Positions 15,001-30,000 of a stretch of DNA of 60,000 bases are shown piece after piece. A model generated the notes under the pieces. That model ran no database searches. It was not told the DNA's origin and saw only the letters and a list, made by a program, of their open reading frames with translations. The stretch covers positions 30,828,599-30,888,598 of the forward strand of contig NC_087063.1 of NCBI RefSeq assembly GCF_963678635.1, given 5' to 3'. The translations under genes and the position numbers were made by a program. Origin of the DNA: Symsagittifera roscoffensis (Eukaryota; Xenacoelomorpha; Acoela; Convolutidae). Position 1 is the first letter of the stretch. The number at the start of each line of letters is the position of its first letter.

Positions 15001-18000
15001 GCGTAAATAATGCGCGTTTAACTTTCATCTTCAAAGTATGACAGCGCTCTAATAGTCACAATAGTCTGTTGTGAGTGTTTCACAGCAAGCATTGAGGCAG
15101 GAAAATTTAGTGATCAGTGCGCCCCTTCTGGAATCACGAAGCTGAATGGATCGATCCACCGAGGGAAATGTTTTTCAGAATTGGTTTGAAAAAAAAACCA
15201 CCCCGAGCATATATATTCATTACTTTCTTCGAAAGTCGCAACAAAAAAAACTGAACATTTTTAATTAACGAAAGCTTTTCTTGAAGTAACTCTTCCTGCT
15301 TACACAGCAACCGGCTAATCTTGTTACTTCTTGTTTTTATTCAGCTTAAGTGAGTTTTGCGAAATTTTATGGGCCAATTTGCTCTGTATTTTCTCGTCAT
15401 GTCTCTAGTAGCCCGAAAACATGAAGTGACAATTATCATAGGCCATTTTTAAAAATTTGCCAACTGGTTATTTGCGAGGTTTTGATTGGAGTATTTTCTC
15501 GTGATTAGGTGTTTATTACATAAGTAAAGGCTTGTTTGAAATTGCGAATTCACTTTTTTTTTCAACCTATCTCCCAGAAAGTAGTATTCAGTGCGGACGT
15601 TCAGTATCCGAGGTGTGCTTGTGTTTAACCTGGTGGTTTGTGTGCGCCATATTGGAGGTTGGTTTTTGTAAGACATCAAGAGAATATAGCCCAATCGTCC
15701 AGGTATGAAATTATAGGTGTCCGGCAGTTTTTTCTCAAATTTTTAATTTTCTTGCTCTTTTTACAATGTTTGCTTGTGTTTGATAAATGTAGGTCTTACT
15801 TGTTTTAGTTGCAATTTAAAGTCTAAACGAATGCAAATTACACTTTCCTATATCAAAATTGCACATACGGGTAAGTTGAATCCTTTTGATTCAGTTTTCT
15901 TAATGTGGGGTATTGTTGCCCTACAAGATTCTTGTAATTCCAAGAAATTTACGGTTATATTTTTGTTCCGACTATTGAAAACGGGGAGGAAATTTGTATT
16001 TGGTGTGTTTAAGCTTTTCGGTTTTCCACGAAAAGTTAGGTTCCACAAATAATAATCGGAATGAGTCGAATGATATATCATATTAAATACTTTTCAGTCG
16101 GTAACAGAGAAATCGCCAGTCACTTGCGAACAGTTCTAAAAAACGCGGATAAAATTTTTGTTCTGAAGTTTTTTCTTTTGTGTTTGTTGCTTCTGATTCT
16201 TGTTTCGGATTTTAGAAAAAATTGTGTCAAAAAAATCATTCTTACCTCAGAATTACTTAATGCTCTGAGTTTCTTCGTTTGAAAAAAAAAATCATTTTTA
16301 TATCTGAATTAATTGTGGTCCTAATAAGACCACGTGTAATTCGGTTATAAAAATTGCTTTTTTTTTCAGACAAATGAAAAAATTCAGAGCAGCAAAAAAT
16401 TCGGTAACAAGAATGATTCCTTCTCACAAATTTTAAAATTTCAGGACAACTTTTCCACATTTTTTAGAATTGTTCGTACTAATGCTGGTAAATTTGGTCT
16501 CACCTTGTTTTTAAGTGTCAAGGAATGTAGTTTTTTTTTTCAGAAAAAGTTCTTTAAGTTTGATCGCACCAAATTTGATATGTGCAGTTGGTTTTTTTTA
16601 ATGAATGGCACTGTTATAACTGGCTGTTAGCGATTTTTTTTTCAATACTTGTTTTTGTAAATACGGTTTTTTTTGTGGTATACTGAGGGAAATACTGGAG
16701 ACGTAATCATTTCACATTTTTGTAAAAACTTTGTTAAAGCCTAATTTTTTGGGAGGTTTGACGGTCTCTGACCAAAATAATAGGAATGGTGCACCTACAA
16801 ATGTTTTTCAATTGAATTTTTAAAAATGATTACGCTTGTGCTGAGCAACAGTTATCAAGTCGGAATATAGTGTTTTTAATATAAGCAACTTGTATTACAG
16901 GATCACTGAATCAATTTCTGAAATCTGTAACTTCATCAAGCAACAGACATATATTGAGCTTGTCTCCATTTTAATTACCCGTTCTGTTTCAAATTTGCTT
17001 TTTAGGTTGGTTGTAAATTTACCATACCAACTCCGGCCTCCTTTTTTTTTTCCAGTTCCGAGAGAAACGGCTTGATCTTTAGCCTACTGAGGATAAATGT
17101 CGCTTATATGGTGGTATATAGCTAGAAGCCAATAGCCAATTGAGAGTTTGAAAAGTAAATAACAAAGAATTACTATTTCAATTCTTGTTCAGCTATTTTT
17201 AAAAGTTCAGTTCTTGAAACTTAAGATCGTGTTTGTAAAAAAGTTGTGTTTGCGTGAATAACTGTAGTCAGAGAAGTATAGCTTAAAATCCTATGATGAA
17301 ACGAAAAGTGCAATTTGACTTTCATAAATTCAAGTTTCATGTACCAGCAGTTGTGTCTATGCCTGAAATGTCAAAGGATGTGAGTTTAAATCCAGCTTGG
17401 TCTTGTTTTTTTCTCAAATTCATATAATTTTCTTTTTGTAGGCGCGGACTCTCGTTTTAATTTCCATCGCCCAGATGTTGGCATTCGAAATACTGGCGTT
17501 TTGGTTTAGGGTTCCATGATTTTGATTATGAGCTTCAAGAAGCGAATACAAATGCATATTAGGAATGAGCATAGCTCCAATAATTGTTCTTATTAGCTGT
17601 TTTTTTTCTACTAAAATATTTAAGAAAGATCCGCTGTATCATTTTTACGAAAGTTTTGCTGAATCATTTTTGCCGGGTTTTAATGGAATTATAAACCGGA
17701 ACGTTTCAATGAGAATGTCCCTATTCCAATCTATCTTATTCCATTCTAACCTATACTAATCTGCACTCTATTCCAGTCTATCCCATGCCAATCTACTCTA
17801 TGCCAATCTACCCTATACCATTCTACCCAATCTTTTATATACAGATCGATTTGTTAAAGATAACTGAGCTGAGTATCTCTGTTTAATACGCCGGTGAGCG
17901 GTTTAAGATCGCTGCGCGGCGATAACCGGCTCTAGCTCTCGTATAGAGTCCTACCCTCTGATGGCAAGCTCGCAACAACTTGGCGCGAATGCGTCAGCAC

Positions 18001-21000
18001 TATTGTGCTGTTATCATTCCGTCTTAACTTAGGCGTGGGGTAAATTGCCAAAGGGTGAAATAGTATCAAGTGTAGAATGTATAGGGTAGATTGGAATAAG
18101 GTAGATTGTCAAAGGATAAATTGGTATATTGTGTAGAATGGCATTGGTTAGAATGGTGTAGAGTAGATGGGTATAGAGTAGTTTGTCCTGCTGCCGCCAG
18201 CACTGCCGAAAAGCTTGAAAAAAAGCCGAAATCACTGAAATTAGTGCAGCCAAAAAATTTGAAAAAAAGGGCCGTAAAATTTCTGACTCGTCATAATTTT
18301 AAAGCTCATGTTATGGAGTTGTTGATTCCCTTTTAAAAGTCAATGAGTTTTTTGAACTAGTTAGTGCGCGGTAGTAAAACAGTGCCAAAGTACAAAAGTG
18401 CCGAAAATCAAAAATCTTGTTCAACAGTGGCGAAAATTATTTTGAATACTGTTTTTACTCATCAAAAATCACTGACAAGTAATTATGTTCAAATGGATGG
18501 AAGCCGAAAAGACGAAAATGGCCATTTTTGTTGATAATGCTTGTTAATCAAACAAAAGTGCACCAAGCGCGGCGTCATAAATTTTTCTGAACAAACAATT
18601 ACCTCATCAGACTCATAATTTCTTGTCGGCTTCGCTCCAAAATAAAACAGTATTCACGCAAAATTGCTAACGATTCAGAAAAAGGGGTCTAGGACAACCA
18701 ACAAGCCGATGTGACTTCAAGCCGATGTGACTTCAAGCCGAAGGGAGTTCAGGCCGAATTTAAAACTTTACAGGCTCCTCAAAGCATTGTTTTTTCATCT
18801 GTAAAATGTATTTTTGAAAAGTTAAGGCAATTTTAGTCTAAAATCAGCGTTATTCATGACAACGAACCCCTTAGGAATGTCATCCCTAATTTACATCTGC
18901 GGATTTTAAAAACGCTTTCAACAATGTTTTAGTTTTTAACTTTCCTTAACATCGATTAGCGGCTCAAATGTTATGAAAAGGCCAAAAACTGGTTACAAAA
19001 ATCATGAAATTGAGAAATTCTTCAAAACAGACTTCATTACCTTTTGAGAAAATGTTCGACTTGAAGTCCCTAATTTTACGATTTCGGCTTGAAGTTCCGA
19101 CGGCTTTATGTCCGGCGCCTCACAAAAATAACTCGCAGAGATGATCAATTTTTAGACTGTTGAACACAATTCAGTTTAGGCACTGTTGTATTTCGGCACT
19201 GTTAAACGCACCGTTCGTGCGTATTTATGGAGTCCGTCGTATTCTTTCTTAAATTAGTTAAGTTCTCCAAGTTCATTGTCATTGTTTATTGGTCATGTTT
19301 ATTATTGCAGGAAACTTTACTCACAGGTTTTTCAATTCGAACAATATTGATAACATCAATTTTTATTCCTGCCTTTACAAATTTGTACCGTAAAACTATT
19401 CAATGAAAAGAATTTTGTTTTTTATTTTGGCTCGGACCATAGTTTTTAAGGGACCTGCCCCTTTTCTTTATCAGAAAACATTGGTATATAATGCCTTGTA
19501 AAATGCTGTGCCCAAAACTGTCTAGACTGACTATTATTACATTAAATAAATAGGGTTTGGTCTTCCGGCTAGACAAGAAAGTGTGTTTTAAATTTAAATA
19601 ACAGAGGTAGATTTTATAGTTGAATTAGTTACCTTTGGACCGCCCCCAAGTTTCTAAATAATGATAAAATGGCTGCAGTTAAATCATTCCGAAGAGAAAG
19701 GTGGTGCATGAATTGTCGGATTGCCGGAAATCAATATTCTGAGCTTCATTAAGAAAAATCAAGAAATGTGAGAGGTATCATGAGATCAAATCTTGAACTA
19801 AATTTGCTCATTTGATCTGAGGAATCTAAAATCAAATAATTTTCTGCAGTCCGAAGTTCATTCAAGAGGTTGAGTTTGTTATTCGGGGCAGTGTTAGGCT
19901 TAATAAACAGTTGTTATGGAGATATAGAGAGTATCAAATGAAAATAAGAATAGGGGTCGTCGACTTCTGAGTATGTTGCCTGAAGTATTAAATGAGGTTA
20001 GTGCTATTTCAGTGCAGTGTAAAGGATGCTTGGGGTTACTGACATTTTTGCACTTTCAACTATCAAAAGGCGGCTGCATTTTTTAAAAGACCTCGTGTCA
20101 AAGACCTCAAATTGCCTTCAGACTGTAACGGTTTATTAAAATATTTTTGTTTGATGAATAGCGTTTTGAAATCAATTTTTGAGCGCTGGGATTCACCTGA
20201 AAATTTTTACCCTGGAAATCTTTTTCTTAATTGAGAGTAAAAAATTAGGTACTGGCTAGCGAAAACAGCTCCGTAATCTCATTGTTTCGACCACTCGAAG
20301 ATTGATAAGGAACTACGACATAGGGTCCCTTGTTAAGAAAATTTTCCCGCCAATTTTAGTTGCCTCAGAAAAAAAGCTCGTAGGGGGTTAGGTTTGGTAT
20401 CTTATTGAATGGATTTACTCGAGGTTCGGATTCTAAAAAATTTCTCTGTATCGAAAAAATTTGGTCTGGATAAATACTGATCCCCATTTTTTTTTCAATT
20501 TTATCGTTAATCTAGATATTATTAACACTCATCCTTGTGTTAGTTCACCTAATTTAATGCATTTTTCTTAAAATTAAATTAATAGGAATTTAGAAACAAT
20601 AAATGATATAAAAAAGTTGAAGTATTAAAAATTTTAAATGTATCTTTTTTTTAAAATGTTGTCGGAACATTCTGTACTTCTTGCATGGTTACCGGCTATC
20701 CTGGATTTTTTTGAAATGAGTTGAATTGGGCATTTGAATGATTGATTATTTAAGAAAAAAGTTCGAAGACTTTTTTCGACTTTTTCGAAGACTTTGTAAA
20801 ATTGTATTTAAACTCTTCGATTGCTTTTTTTCGTATAAACGACCGTGGTCGGATGATTTTAGAAGGCTAATAGGTTATTCTTTTTCTGTTGAAACGTTTT
20901 TTTTTTAGTTTTGTCCTTGACTCGATTCCGGACCAATCCAGACCTACCTCTGGCCTAGTCCAACAGAATGCATCGAGCAAGCCTTCGAGTGCAACTTCAA

Positions 21001-24000
21001 CTTCACAGGGTAAAGACTCGGAAAACGTTGTGGTACGGTCGGGCATGACGAGGTACAAGACAAGTATTCGAGAATTGGTCTCTTGTGGGTTCCTCTCACA
21101 CTCGGTGTTGTTGTCAGTGGAAACAAATGCGCCGATGCCGAGACGAAAAACAAGACGCCGACGGGTCAAGAGGCAAAAAGAGTGAGAGAAAAGACTTCAT
21201 TTTTGTTATTTTATTTCATGTTTGTCCAAGCGAGCTTGCGATCGTAGGTCAATTTACTCTTTTTCTAAACTAGGATCTTTACACGGGCGTAGCCTTGTGT
21301 GATAGTTACTTTTTCCCCAACTACTTTTGGTGGCACTTTTGGTGTTTTTGAATCGGTAGGCTACATAAGCAGCATAATCCCATTTGATTTGACATTTGAT
21401 TAGTCATAAGCCAACTCAGTTGATGCTTTTTACATTTGCGATCAGCTTAGTGTGTTATTACGAACCTTCTTTTTTCTAACCTAACTCACAAATAAAATAG
21501 TTCATTAAAAGCGTTCACTTATTTGGAAATTTCACTGTAGAAGTGGAAATTGCATAGCATCTGTTCTCTGCTTTTCTGGTGGCTAATGTCTGGCGTCTAT
21601 TAAGCTTCCGTGGCTGAGTGAGTAGTGTGTTAGACTCTCAATCTCTAGGTTGCATTTTCGAATTTCAGAAGTAACCGAATTTTGCTAATTCGAGGCTCAT
21701 TTCTAATTTTTATTATTGAACTTTATAGAGCTACTTTTCGTCGTTTTCGTGCTTTTTGTCGCTTCGCCTCTGTGTTTAATTCATGAATTGAACCGAAGAA
21801 AGATATTTGTATCATACAACAGTATAATAATCAAAATCCCATTTAAGAAATTTTCCAGCCTGATTTTTTGATCAATTTAAGTTAATACATTAGAATTTAC
21901 TACATGCAAAGTTAGTGTAATGCCTTTGATAATTACATTTTAAATTATTACATGCAAAATTTGAGTTTTTTGTGAATTTTAAAGCTCCTGAACCTTTGCA
22001 ACTTTCTCGATCGTGTTTTCGAAGCTGCTGCTTCGCCATTCCATCCAAAAATCATTTATTCAACATCTTGAACTAAAAATATTTTGCTTTATTCTAATTA
22101 GCTATTTACACTGCGAGCGTAGTGTATTAGTATGTCTCTAATTTTTTCAACTAATTTCGCAAATCAAAGTGCTCATTTGGTGGCACTTTTGCTACAATCA
22201 AAATCTGTAGCATAGGAAGTAGCATCGCATCTGTTCTGTACATTATTTGTGGTTAGTATTTGCCGATCATTAAGAATTCGTGGCTGAGAGGAAAGAAAGT
22301 GAGATTCCAAATCTAGAGTTCACAGGTTCGAATCCGACACAATAAAAGTTAAGCTAAATTCGAGGTTTATTTCTACTTCTTATTTCACTTAACAGCTGCT
22401 TTTTTGTCGTTTTTCGCTAGTGTTTGCAAAGCACTGCATCGTTTCTCAAATTCTAGCACCATCTCAAAAAATATTGTTCACATTTTTAGATCAAATGATA
22501 AACAAACCGAATTGGTCAAAAATTTAGTGTGTTTTACTCTATTCAAATTTCAAATGAGCTCCAGATTTTTACCCAGAAGAGATAACTCAGAAATTAGCTC
22601 TAGGAAAAAACTACCTTCACATCTCAAATATCGTCCTTGTTAGAAATCGAATAATGAATAAAGTATTTGCTGTTGATATAACCTAGCCAATCAGTGCGAT
22701 CAGTGTGTTATTCTCTTTGTTGCAACATCGCAAATTTAAGAAATTCGGGTGGAAAACGTAAAAAGACCTTCAACCTGTTTTTAGTCCATTTTAGATGTTT
22801 TAAATGATGTTTAACCTGTGATTGTTTTCAAAGTTATTCAGGGTGGAAATTTAGGAAATTTGTTGGGCTAAATTATGCGCGATTTTATACATTTGATATT
22901 CAATGCGTATGAATGATTTTTTGAGTGGGGCGAGCTAATTCATGTTTCAAAGCGCTCAAATAATAATTCTATTATAGTTATGTTTACACATAGAATACCT
23001 GCAAAAGTAGGGTTAAAACTTGATTACACAAATGTTGAAATATTTTTCTGTTCATTTTGCTGTGTCATGCGGTAACAAAGGTTACATTTTTTTGTTTTCA
23101 GCCAGCCACTTGAACCAACATTTTTTTCATGTTTCTGTTGTTTTCTCTGCAGCTACTCAAAGAACAGGAAAAAGTTTTTGACATGTTTAAAACTATTTAA
23201 GACTCAGATTGGATGATAATTTATAAAATTTTGGTCAAGTCAATCCTAACTCGTTATAGAGGTATTTCTGTCGTTGAAACGTCCTTGAAAACAGTCCTAG
23301 ACTGTGAGATAGAATTTATGAACTATGACTTAATTTGGAATAATAACTTAATTTTCTCCGCATAAAGCTCAAAAGCAACATGAGAAACAGATGAAAAAAA
23401 CATGAAAAACTACCCGACATCAAAAATCGGTTGAAGAAGTCCGCAAAAAAACAAGCATTCGGAAATTATAACTAGTTCGGATGATGCATAGTATTACGAT
23501 AAGCTTAAACTTGAATTATTTTTTTCCATCGGTTGGAATAATCGTATAAGACATTAACATCTAGCTTTATCTGCTTTTGACGCCGGGACTAGTTACGCTT
23601 CCAACTCTCTTATATATTCTGATTGCGCTATTCAAAGAGTAAATTAAAGCTTTAAGGTGCCCAAAAAACAATTTCGAGTCGATAGATTTTAACTAAAAAA
23701 GTGGGAAGGAACTTTGGTTGTGTTTTAGTTTTTTAAGAGTCGACAAATGTAGTTCAGACGCTTATACAGTGCTGATTTAAATTAACCGGACAAAACGCGT
23801 TAAACTTGAAATTTAAAACCCGTTTTTCTCAAATTGGGTTGAGTTTAGGTGAAAACTTATGAAGATAAAACTTGCTTAAAATTTAAGCAGAATTAATATG
23901 ATGTAATTTGTTTAGCAAAATCCGGGCCAATAAATTTACAGCAAAAATGGGTCATTTTGGCTTTTCTTAGTTAATCAAAAATTACGCCAAAAATACTCAG

Positions 24001-27000
24001 TCGATCACATACATAATTATATCAAAGTGAGCCCCTTACGTAGTCCAACAAACTTTAAGAAGGGTATATTCTCCAACACATTGTATAAGTAAATTTATTT
24101 TTGCTTGATAGACAAAAAGGGTCGTTTTTACTATATAAAATACCAACTTTTTGTTTAAAAACAGTTTGTTGGGCTACGTAAGGGGCTCACTTTGATATAA
24201 TTATGTCTGTGATCAAACGGGTATTTTTGGCGTAATTTTTGATTAACTAAGGGAAGCCAAAATGACCCATTTGTGGGGTAGAATTTTGGGCCCGAATTTT
24301 GCACCCATTAATTCACCCTAATTACACCCTATTAATTCTGCTAAATTTTTAAGCAAGTTTTGTCTTCATAAGTTTTTCACCCAATTTGAGAAAAGCGCGT
24401 TTCAATTTTCAAGTTAAGCTCGGTTTGTCCGATTAATTTAAATCAGCACTGTATAGGTCGCTATGATTTTTTTTCAGGAATAGTCTTAAATTAAGTTCAG
24501 TCTCAAATTCATTTTTTCGCGGTTTGACTTTGATTTATTTTCAAGTTCAGCTCATTTCCTTTGTTAAAAGGAAGACAAACTCTACTATCGAGCAGCGAAA
24601 GTGTCAAGGTCACGAAAACCGTGATCGAGTTCCTAGTTACGAAATTTAATTTTCAGATTTCCCACTGAACAAAAAAATTCATCTAGTGATCCATTTTTCT
24701 CAAATTGGGTCAATTTTATTGAAAGCGTTCCAGTCTGGAAATGTTCTAGGAATTCAAAGAAATTTAAGGGCATCTATTTCGAAAATTGAGATTTTTTCAA
24801 AGCAAGTCGGTGTTTTTTGTTGTTTAATTGCGTTCATTGACTCTTTTCCAACTGTCTCTTGGCTATGGTTACTTCTGCTCCACACATAGTCAGGTATCTG
24901 TAATAATCATTGGATTGGGCCAAGGGATAGACCATTTAAAAGCATTTTTGCTTTTATTCTATCGAAATTTAAAAATTATAAAAAAAATTCTGTGTCCAAA
25001 TAAAGCGGTATGGTTTTTTTTTGGTTTTGTGGTGAAATTTCGAATTAATAAAGCGAGTGAATAGGATTAGCAGCTTCGATTTATTTTGAATAAAAATTAG
25101 TTTTCGAAGTATCTTTAAGCGCCTTTTGTGGAATACTTTTTTTTTTAATTCAAAATTATTTTTTTGTTTTATTTTTTTTTCAGCTTTTTTCATTTTTAAA
25201 ATAAGACAGTTTTTGATAAAGTTTCATTTTTGAAATGTTATAAGCTGTCTTTCTGTGCTTCTTCTCGCACTAAGCACAAAAAAATGACGACTCAACAAAC
25301 GGCACCGTCTGCCCTTGTTTGCTTCTGCATCTGGTGAAATATAAATACTGTTTGTTGCAAAATTGATTGGATCTAGCCTGCAATTTTTCTCTCCCAAGGA
25401 ATGGTAGCCATTGTATGGGAGTGCGTTGTTGTATTTAACCAATTGTTCGGCTGTTTTAGTACCTCGCCGACCGTAGAAGCCTCTGCGACTTCGGAATTGG
25501 TACGGAAGGAGAATATTCGAGGGCATCACAAGCGATACAGTAGTGCTGCATCTTCAGCCGACGGAGAGTACACTACGGAAGCTGATACAGAGACATCGGG
25601 CCCAGAAGAACACACCGATAACAACTTGAAGGACACCACAACTTCCACGTTACACCCGCATGTAACCTTACCACCTACCAAATGTATCAGAAATAAATGG
25701 AGAAGTTCTTTCTTTCTTTTTCTTTCTTTCTTTATCAATACTCTTCTACTCATTTTCTCGCTTTTCTTTAAAACTAGTTTTCAATCCTTAATAGTTTGTC
25801 GTTTTCAAAGGTGCTTTTCTTTTTAATATATGTTTTTCTGCATATTCATGGATAAAGTTTTTCTGCGATTGAAAAGAGGGCTGAATAATTGAAAGAAACG
25901 AATAAAAAGTGTCACAATAATAGCTTAAATGGTTCAAACGAGGGGCTTTTTTTTCCATTTACCTCCACCTGCAAATTTTTACCAGAAATTTTTTTGTTCA
26001 CGCTGTCCGGTTGTAACAAAAACTGGCATGCGGGCTAATTATGTCACGACAAACATGTTTGGTCTTCATGCGTAACCTGACAGAACCCTTCGATACACCA
26101 TAAAATTGATGCTTATGTGAGGTGGGGAAAAAGAGCCAGACGAGGATTATTGTAATACTTATCGGGCTCTAAATCTAACACATTCTGAAAGTACGAAGAT
26201 GTCAACAGATTGTTACACAGGTACCAACGTGGCTTAAAAATGAATTGGATGATGACTTCCTGCCGATTCCCAGTTCTACAGGTCCTGACTCTTGTTACTC
26301 CTCAGAAGAAGAATCGGGGCTACAAACAAGGCCAGCAACATCTGCAAATGGTAATAAATTGACTTGAAATCAAACCGATGTATGCCTCTCGATCAGATTG
26401 AAAGATGTACCATTTTACGAGATCGTTTAGTTGATGATATTATCCAGGGTCATATGTTCCTATCATTCGAATTGTTGGCAATTTGAACTAGCTAATTCGA
26501 ATTCTCCAATTTGAAGCGTTCTTAATGAACATATTGTGTTTTAGAAGCAAAAAGAACGCAGCGTGTCAAAAAAGATCCCAATTTGCGGCCCAATGCTGCC
26601 GATAATTCAGCTGATAAAAGTATGAAACTTATAATGCAGATCAATAGAAGTCTCAAGACTAATTATATAACCTTAAATCGTCGTTAATTTAGAAAATCTA
26701 GGAGGGGCAGCGCAGGCAACAAGAAATCAGCCGAATCTAAACTCTCTCTACATGTCGACGTCTAATTCGTCAGCCGATTTGATGCTAGTACAAGATAATG
26801 CCGTTGCACAAGAGTAAGTTTCTGTCAATTAAAAACGGCAAGCTGCGCTAGTCTTCAGTTTACCACTTATTAATGCGAATCACTTTTCAAAACATTTTTC
26901 TTTGTTTAAATCCTTTGTTAGTAAAAAAAAATCATTAGTACGATGAGCCCTGTGTTATTCGATACACTAAACAAAAAGACTTGCGTTGATTGTTAGGAGA

Positions 27001-30000
27001 TCCGCTAAGACAGCACGAGCGGCTGTTTCTCGTCCAACGACTGGAAAAGGTCCAAGAAGTAATAATACAGCCATTCAGAAACCAGGAACTGTAAAGCGTA
27101 ATGCAGCGACTGTTGCAGCGTATAACGGAGGAGCTGCTAACATAAACCGACCGGCCAACTCACAGAACCCAAAAACGAGATCTAATTCGAAAGACAATCA
27201 AGGGAAGACCGCAATAGCTAATTCGAATGCAGCTTCAGCGCAGCAACAGGTTCGATAGTTTGGCATTGAAAACGAAAAGAAAACGCTACGTAATTTGAGA
27301 CAGGAGTGAAACCCGAAATGATATGGTTCTTCTGACAAATTTAATTAGGAGCTGTCACTTTCGTTGAAGTGATTTATGGAAATTAAAAGACTATTCTATC
27401 AATGGGCAGTGCCTTTGCTTGTCATATTAATATTCGGTCTCTAACATCTTTCCACAGCTTCTGATTTCAGTTATATACGAACCAACCCTAACGTTTTCAT
27501 AGGTTAGCAAGCCGACAGCGGTAGTGGCTCCGGTGGACTCGAGGAAGGAGAGAGGCGAAGTGAATGTGAAGAGTACAAATGAGAGGAGACTGGAGGAGGA
27601 GCTGGCTCTGATGAAGAGGGAGAAAGAGGACATGCAGAGAATGATCGAACAGATGAGAGACGTAAGAGAACATGCAGAACAGTTTCCTTATTATATATTA
27701 AATAGTTTTTTTTATATGAAACTCAAAAGTTGAAAAAAAAAACATTCCAAAAAATTTAATCTCTTTTTAGAGTCTCTTTGCAATCAATGGCACTTTTCCA
27801 ACTGGCTGTTAGCTGTGTTTTTTTTTTCAAAACAGTTGTTTTTTGTAAATAAGTTATTTTTGTGGTATACTGAGGGAATTACGGGAGACGTAATCAGTTC
27901 ACATGTTTTTACACAAGCAAAGCTTGTGTGATAGTATGAACTCTTTTTTTTTCCAACCTAAGTCAAAAATATTAGTGTTCATTTTGAAGAGTTATTTTAT
28001 TGCAGTATCTACATAAGATCAATAACCGCCTATTACGTACAGCCAATGCTAAGGATATTAACACAGACTATTATATTACAAATGGGACTTTAGCTGCGAG
28101 GTATCATGGATATGTAGCGTAGAGGTAGGGAAGGAGACCCGCAACAAAATAAGAGGGTTAGAACCTATGCAGGGTCGGATGTTTTAATGAACTTTTTCGG
28201 ATACTAGTTAAAATGCGTCCGCTCTATCAATTGTAAAATTACGCATGTTAGTTGGTAATTTTTTTTATTTTTAAGAGTAATGAACGTAGTGAAGACTCTT
28301 ATATATGTTTTGCTGATTTTTTTTTCAGGAAAAATTGAAATATTGATGCACTTAGGTATATATGCACTGTTTGAGTTCAATTGAAATTCATCTGCTGAGA
28401 GTGACGTTAATAACACTTTTCAAATACGAACGTGTAGCTGGCGCAAAAACTCGTGAAAGATTTCTAGTTTCTAAAGTGGAATCTAATTTTTGAATTTCCA
28501 GCGGAATAAAAACTTTACATGTTGATCCAGTTTTCTCAACTTGGGTTAGTTTTTATCAAAAAAGCGCCAATCATAAATCGTTCTTGAAGTTCAAAGATTT
28601 TAAAGGGTATCTTGAAATTCGAAAGTTGAGACTTTTTCATGAACGATTTTTTTTATGTTTACTTGCGTTCATTACTCTTTTCCAATCTTCGATTGGCTAT
28701 ATTTAGCATATGTAGCATTCTTGACTGGTGTTTGTCAGTTGTTAAGCTTGCGTGGCTGAGGGGATAGTGCGTGAAACTCAAAATTTATTGCAGTAGGTCG
28801 CAGCTTTGAATCCTACACGTAGCCGAGTTTTTGCTACTTCGGAGCTTATTTCTCTTTCTTATTCCACTTGACAGAGCTGGTTTTTGGCCGAGTTCTCGCA
28901 AATGTTTGCGAAGCACAGCTTCGCCTCTGTCTGAAGTCTGTACTTTCGTCAAGCAACCGACATATGTTGAGCGTGTCTCCATTTGAAATACCCGCTGTTT
29001 TTCAAATTTTTTAAATAGGTTGGTTGTAAATTAACCATACCAACTCCGATTTCCCAATTTTTTTTTAACAGTACCGATAGAAACTGTTTGATCTTTAGCT
29101 TAGTAAGGGTAAATGTCGCTCATATGATGGAATATAGCTAGAAGTCAATAGCCAATCTAGAATTTGAAAAGTAAAAAACAAATAACTAGTATTTCAATTC
29201 TCTTGTTCGGCTATTTTTACACTAGCGAACTTTGTGAGCGTAGGTGTAATAGTACGATTTTTCTTTTCTTTTCTAACCTAAATCCTAAAAGTTGTTGCCA
29301 CCCTTGGTGGCACCTTCACAGATTTTTGATAGCATATGCTTTAACACTCGTATAATAATGAGTTAACGCAGCTGGTGCATTTTTAATTCATCAATGAACG
29401 AAAAAAGCTATTTGTTTGACACAACATAATAATAATAATATAAACTCGATTTCAGAAATATTCTAACTCAATATATCTCGCAGTTTTTTAATGCATAATC
29501 TATACATAATGTGGCTTTAAGATTTCCAATTTATTACATGCAAAGTTAATGTGGATGCCTTCAGTTTGTTATATTCCAAATTATTATTTGCAAAACTGTG
29601 TCCTTTTATATTTGGTGCCACTTTTGCTGTATGGCATTGGAGATTTATTAGCATATGTAGCCGGGATGGCAGGGTGTAAAGACTCCAGTTCTTGGGGTCG
29701 CAGGTTCGAAGGCGATACGTAGCAAAGTTTTACTATTTCGAGGCTTAACTATATTTTGTTTATTTCACTTTATAAAGCTACATAAGTAGTTGTGTTCTTG
29801 CTAGTGTTTGCGAAGTGCGGCTTGCCTTTTTGTTCAAAAATCTACTTCAATTTTGTTTTCTCTAAACGGGATATCTTTAGAAAAAATTGCCAATAATAAA
29901 CAATTGAAATTCGAAGAGTTTTAACGTGTTATATTTTTTTTCTTCGAAATTTGGAAAATATTCAAGAAGTTTTCGATTAACAGTTTTTGGCTATGTTTAA

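Noticed and set aside
20867-21169. 100-codon - strand frame
   Set aside because: It is antisense to the NEK9-like exon 20909-21052, has no splice support and no recognised motif.
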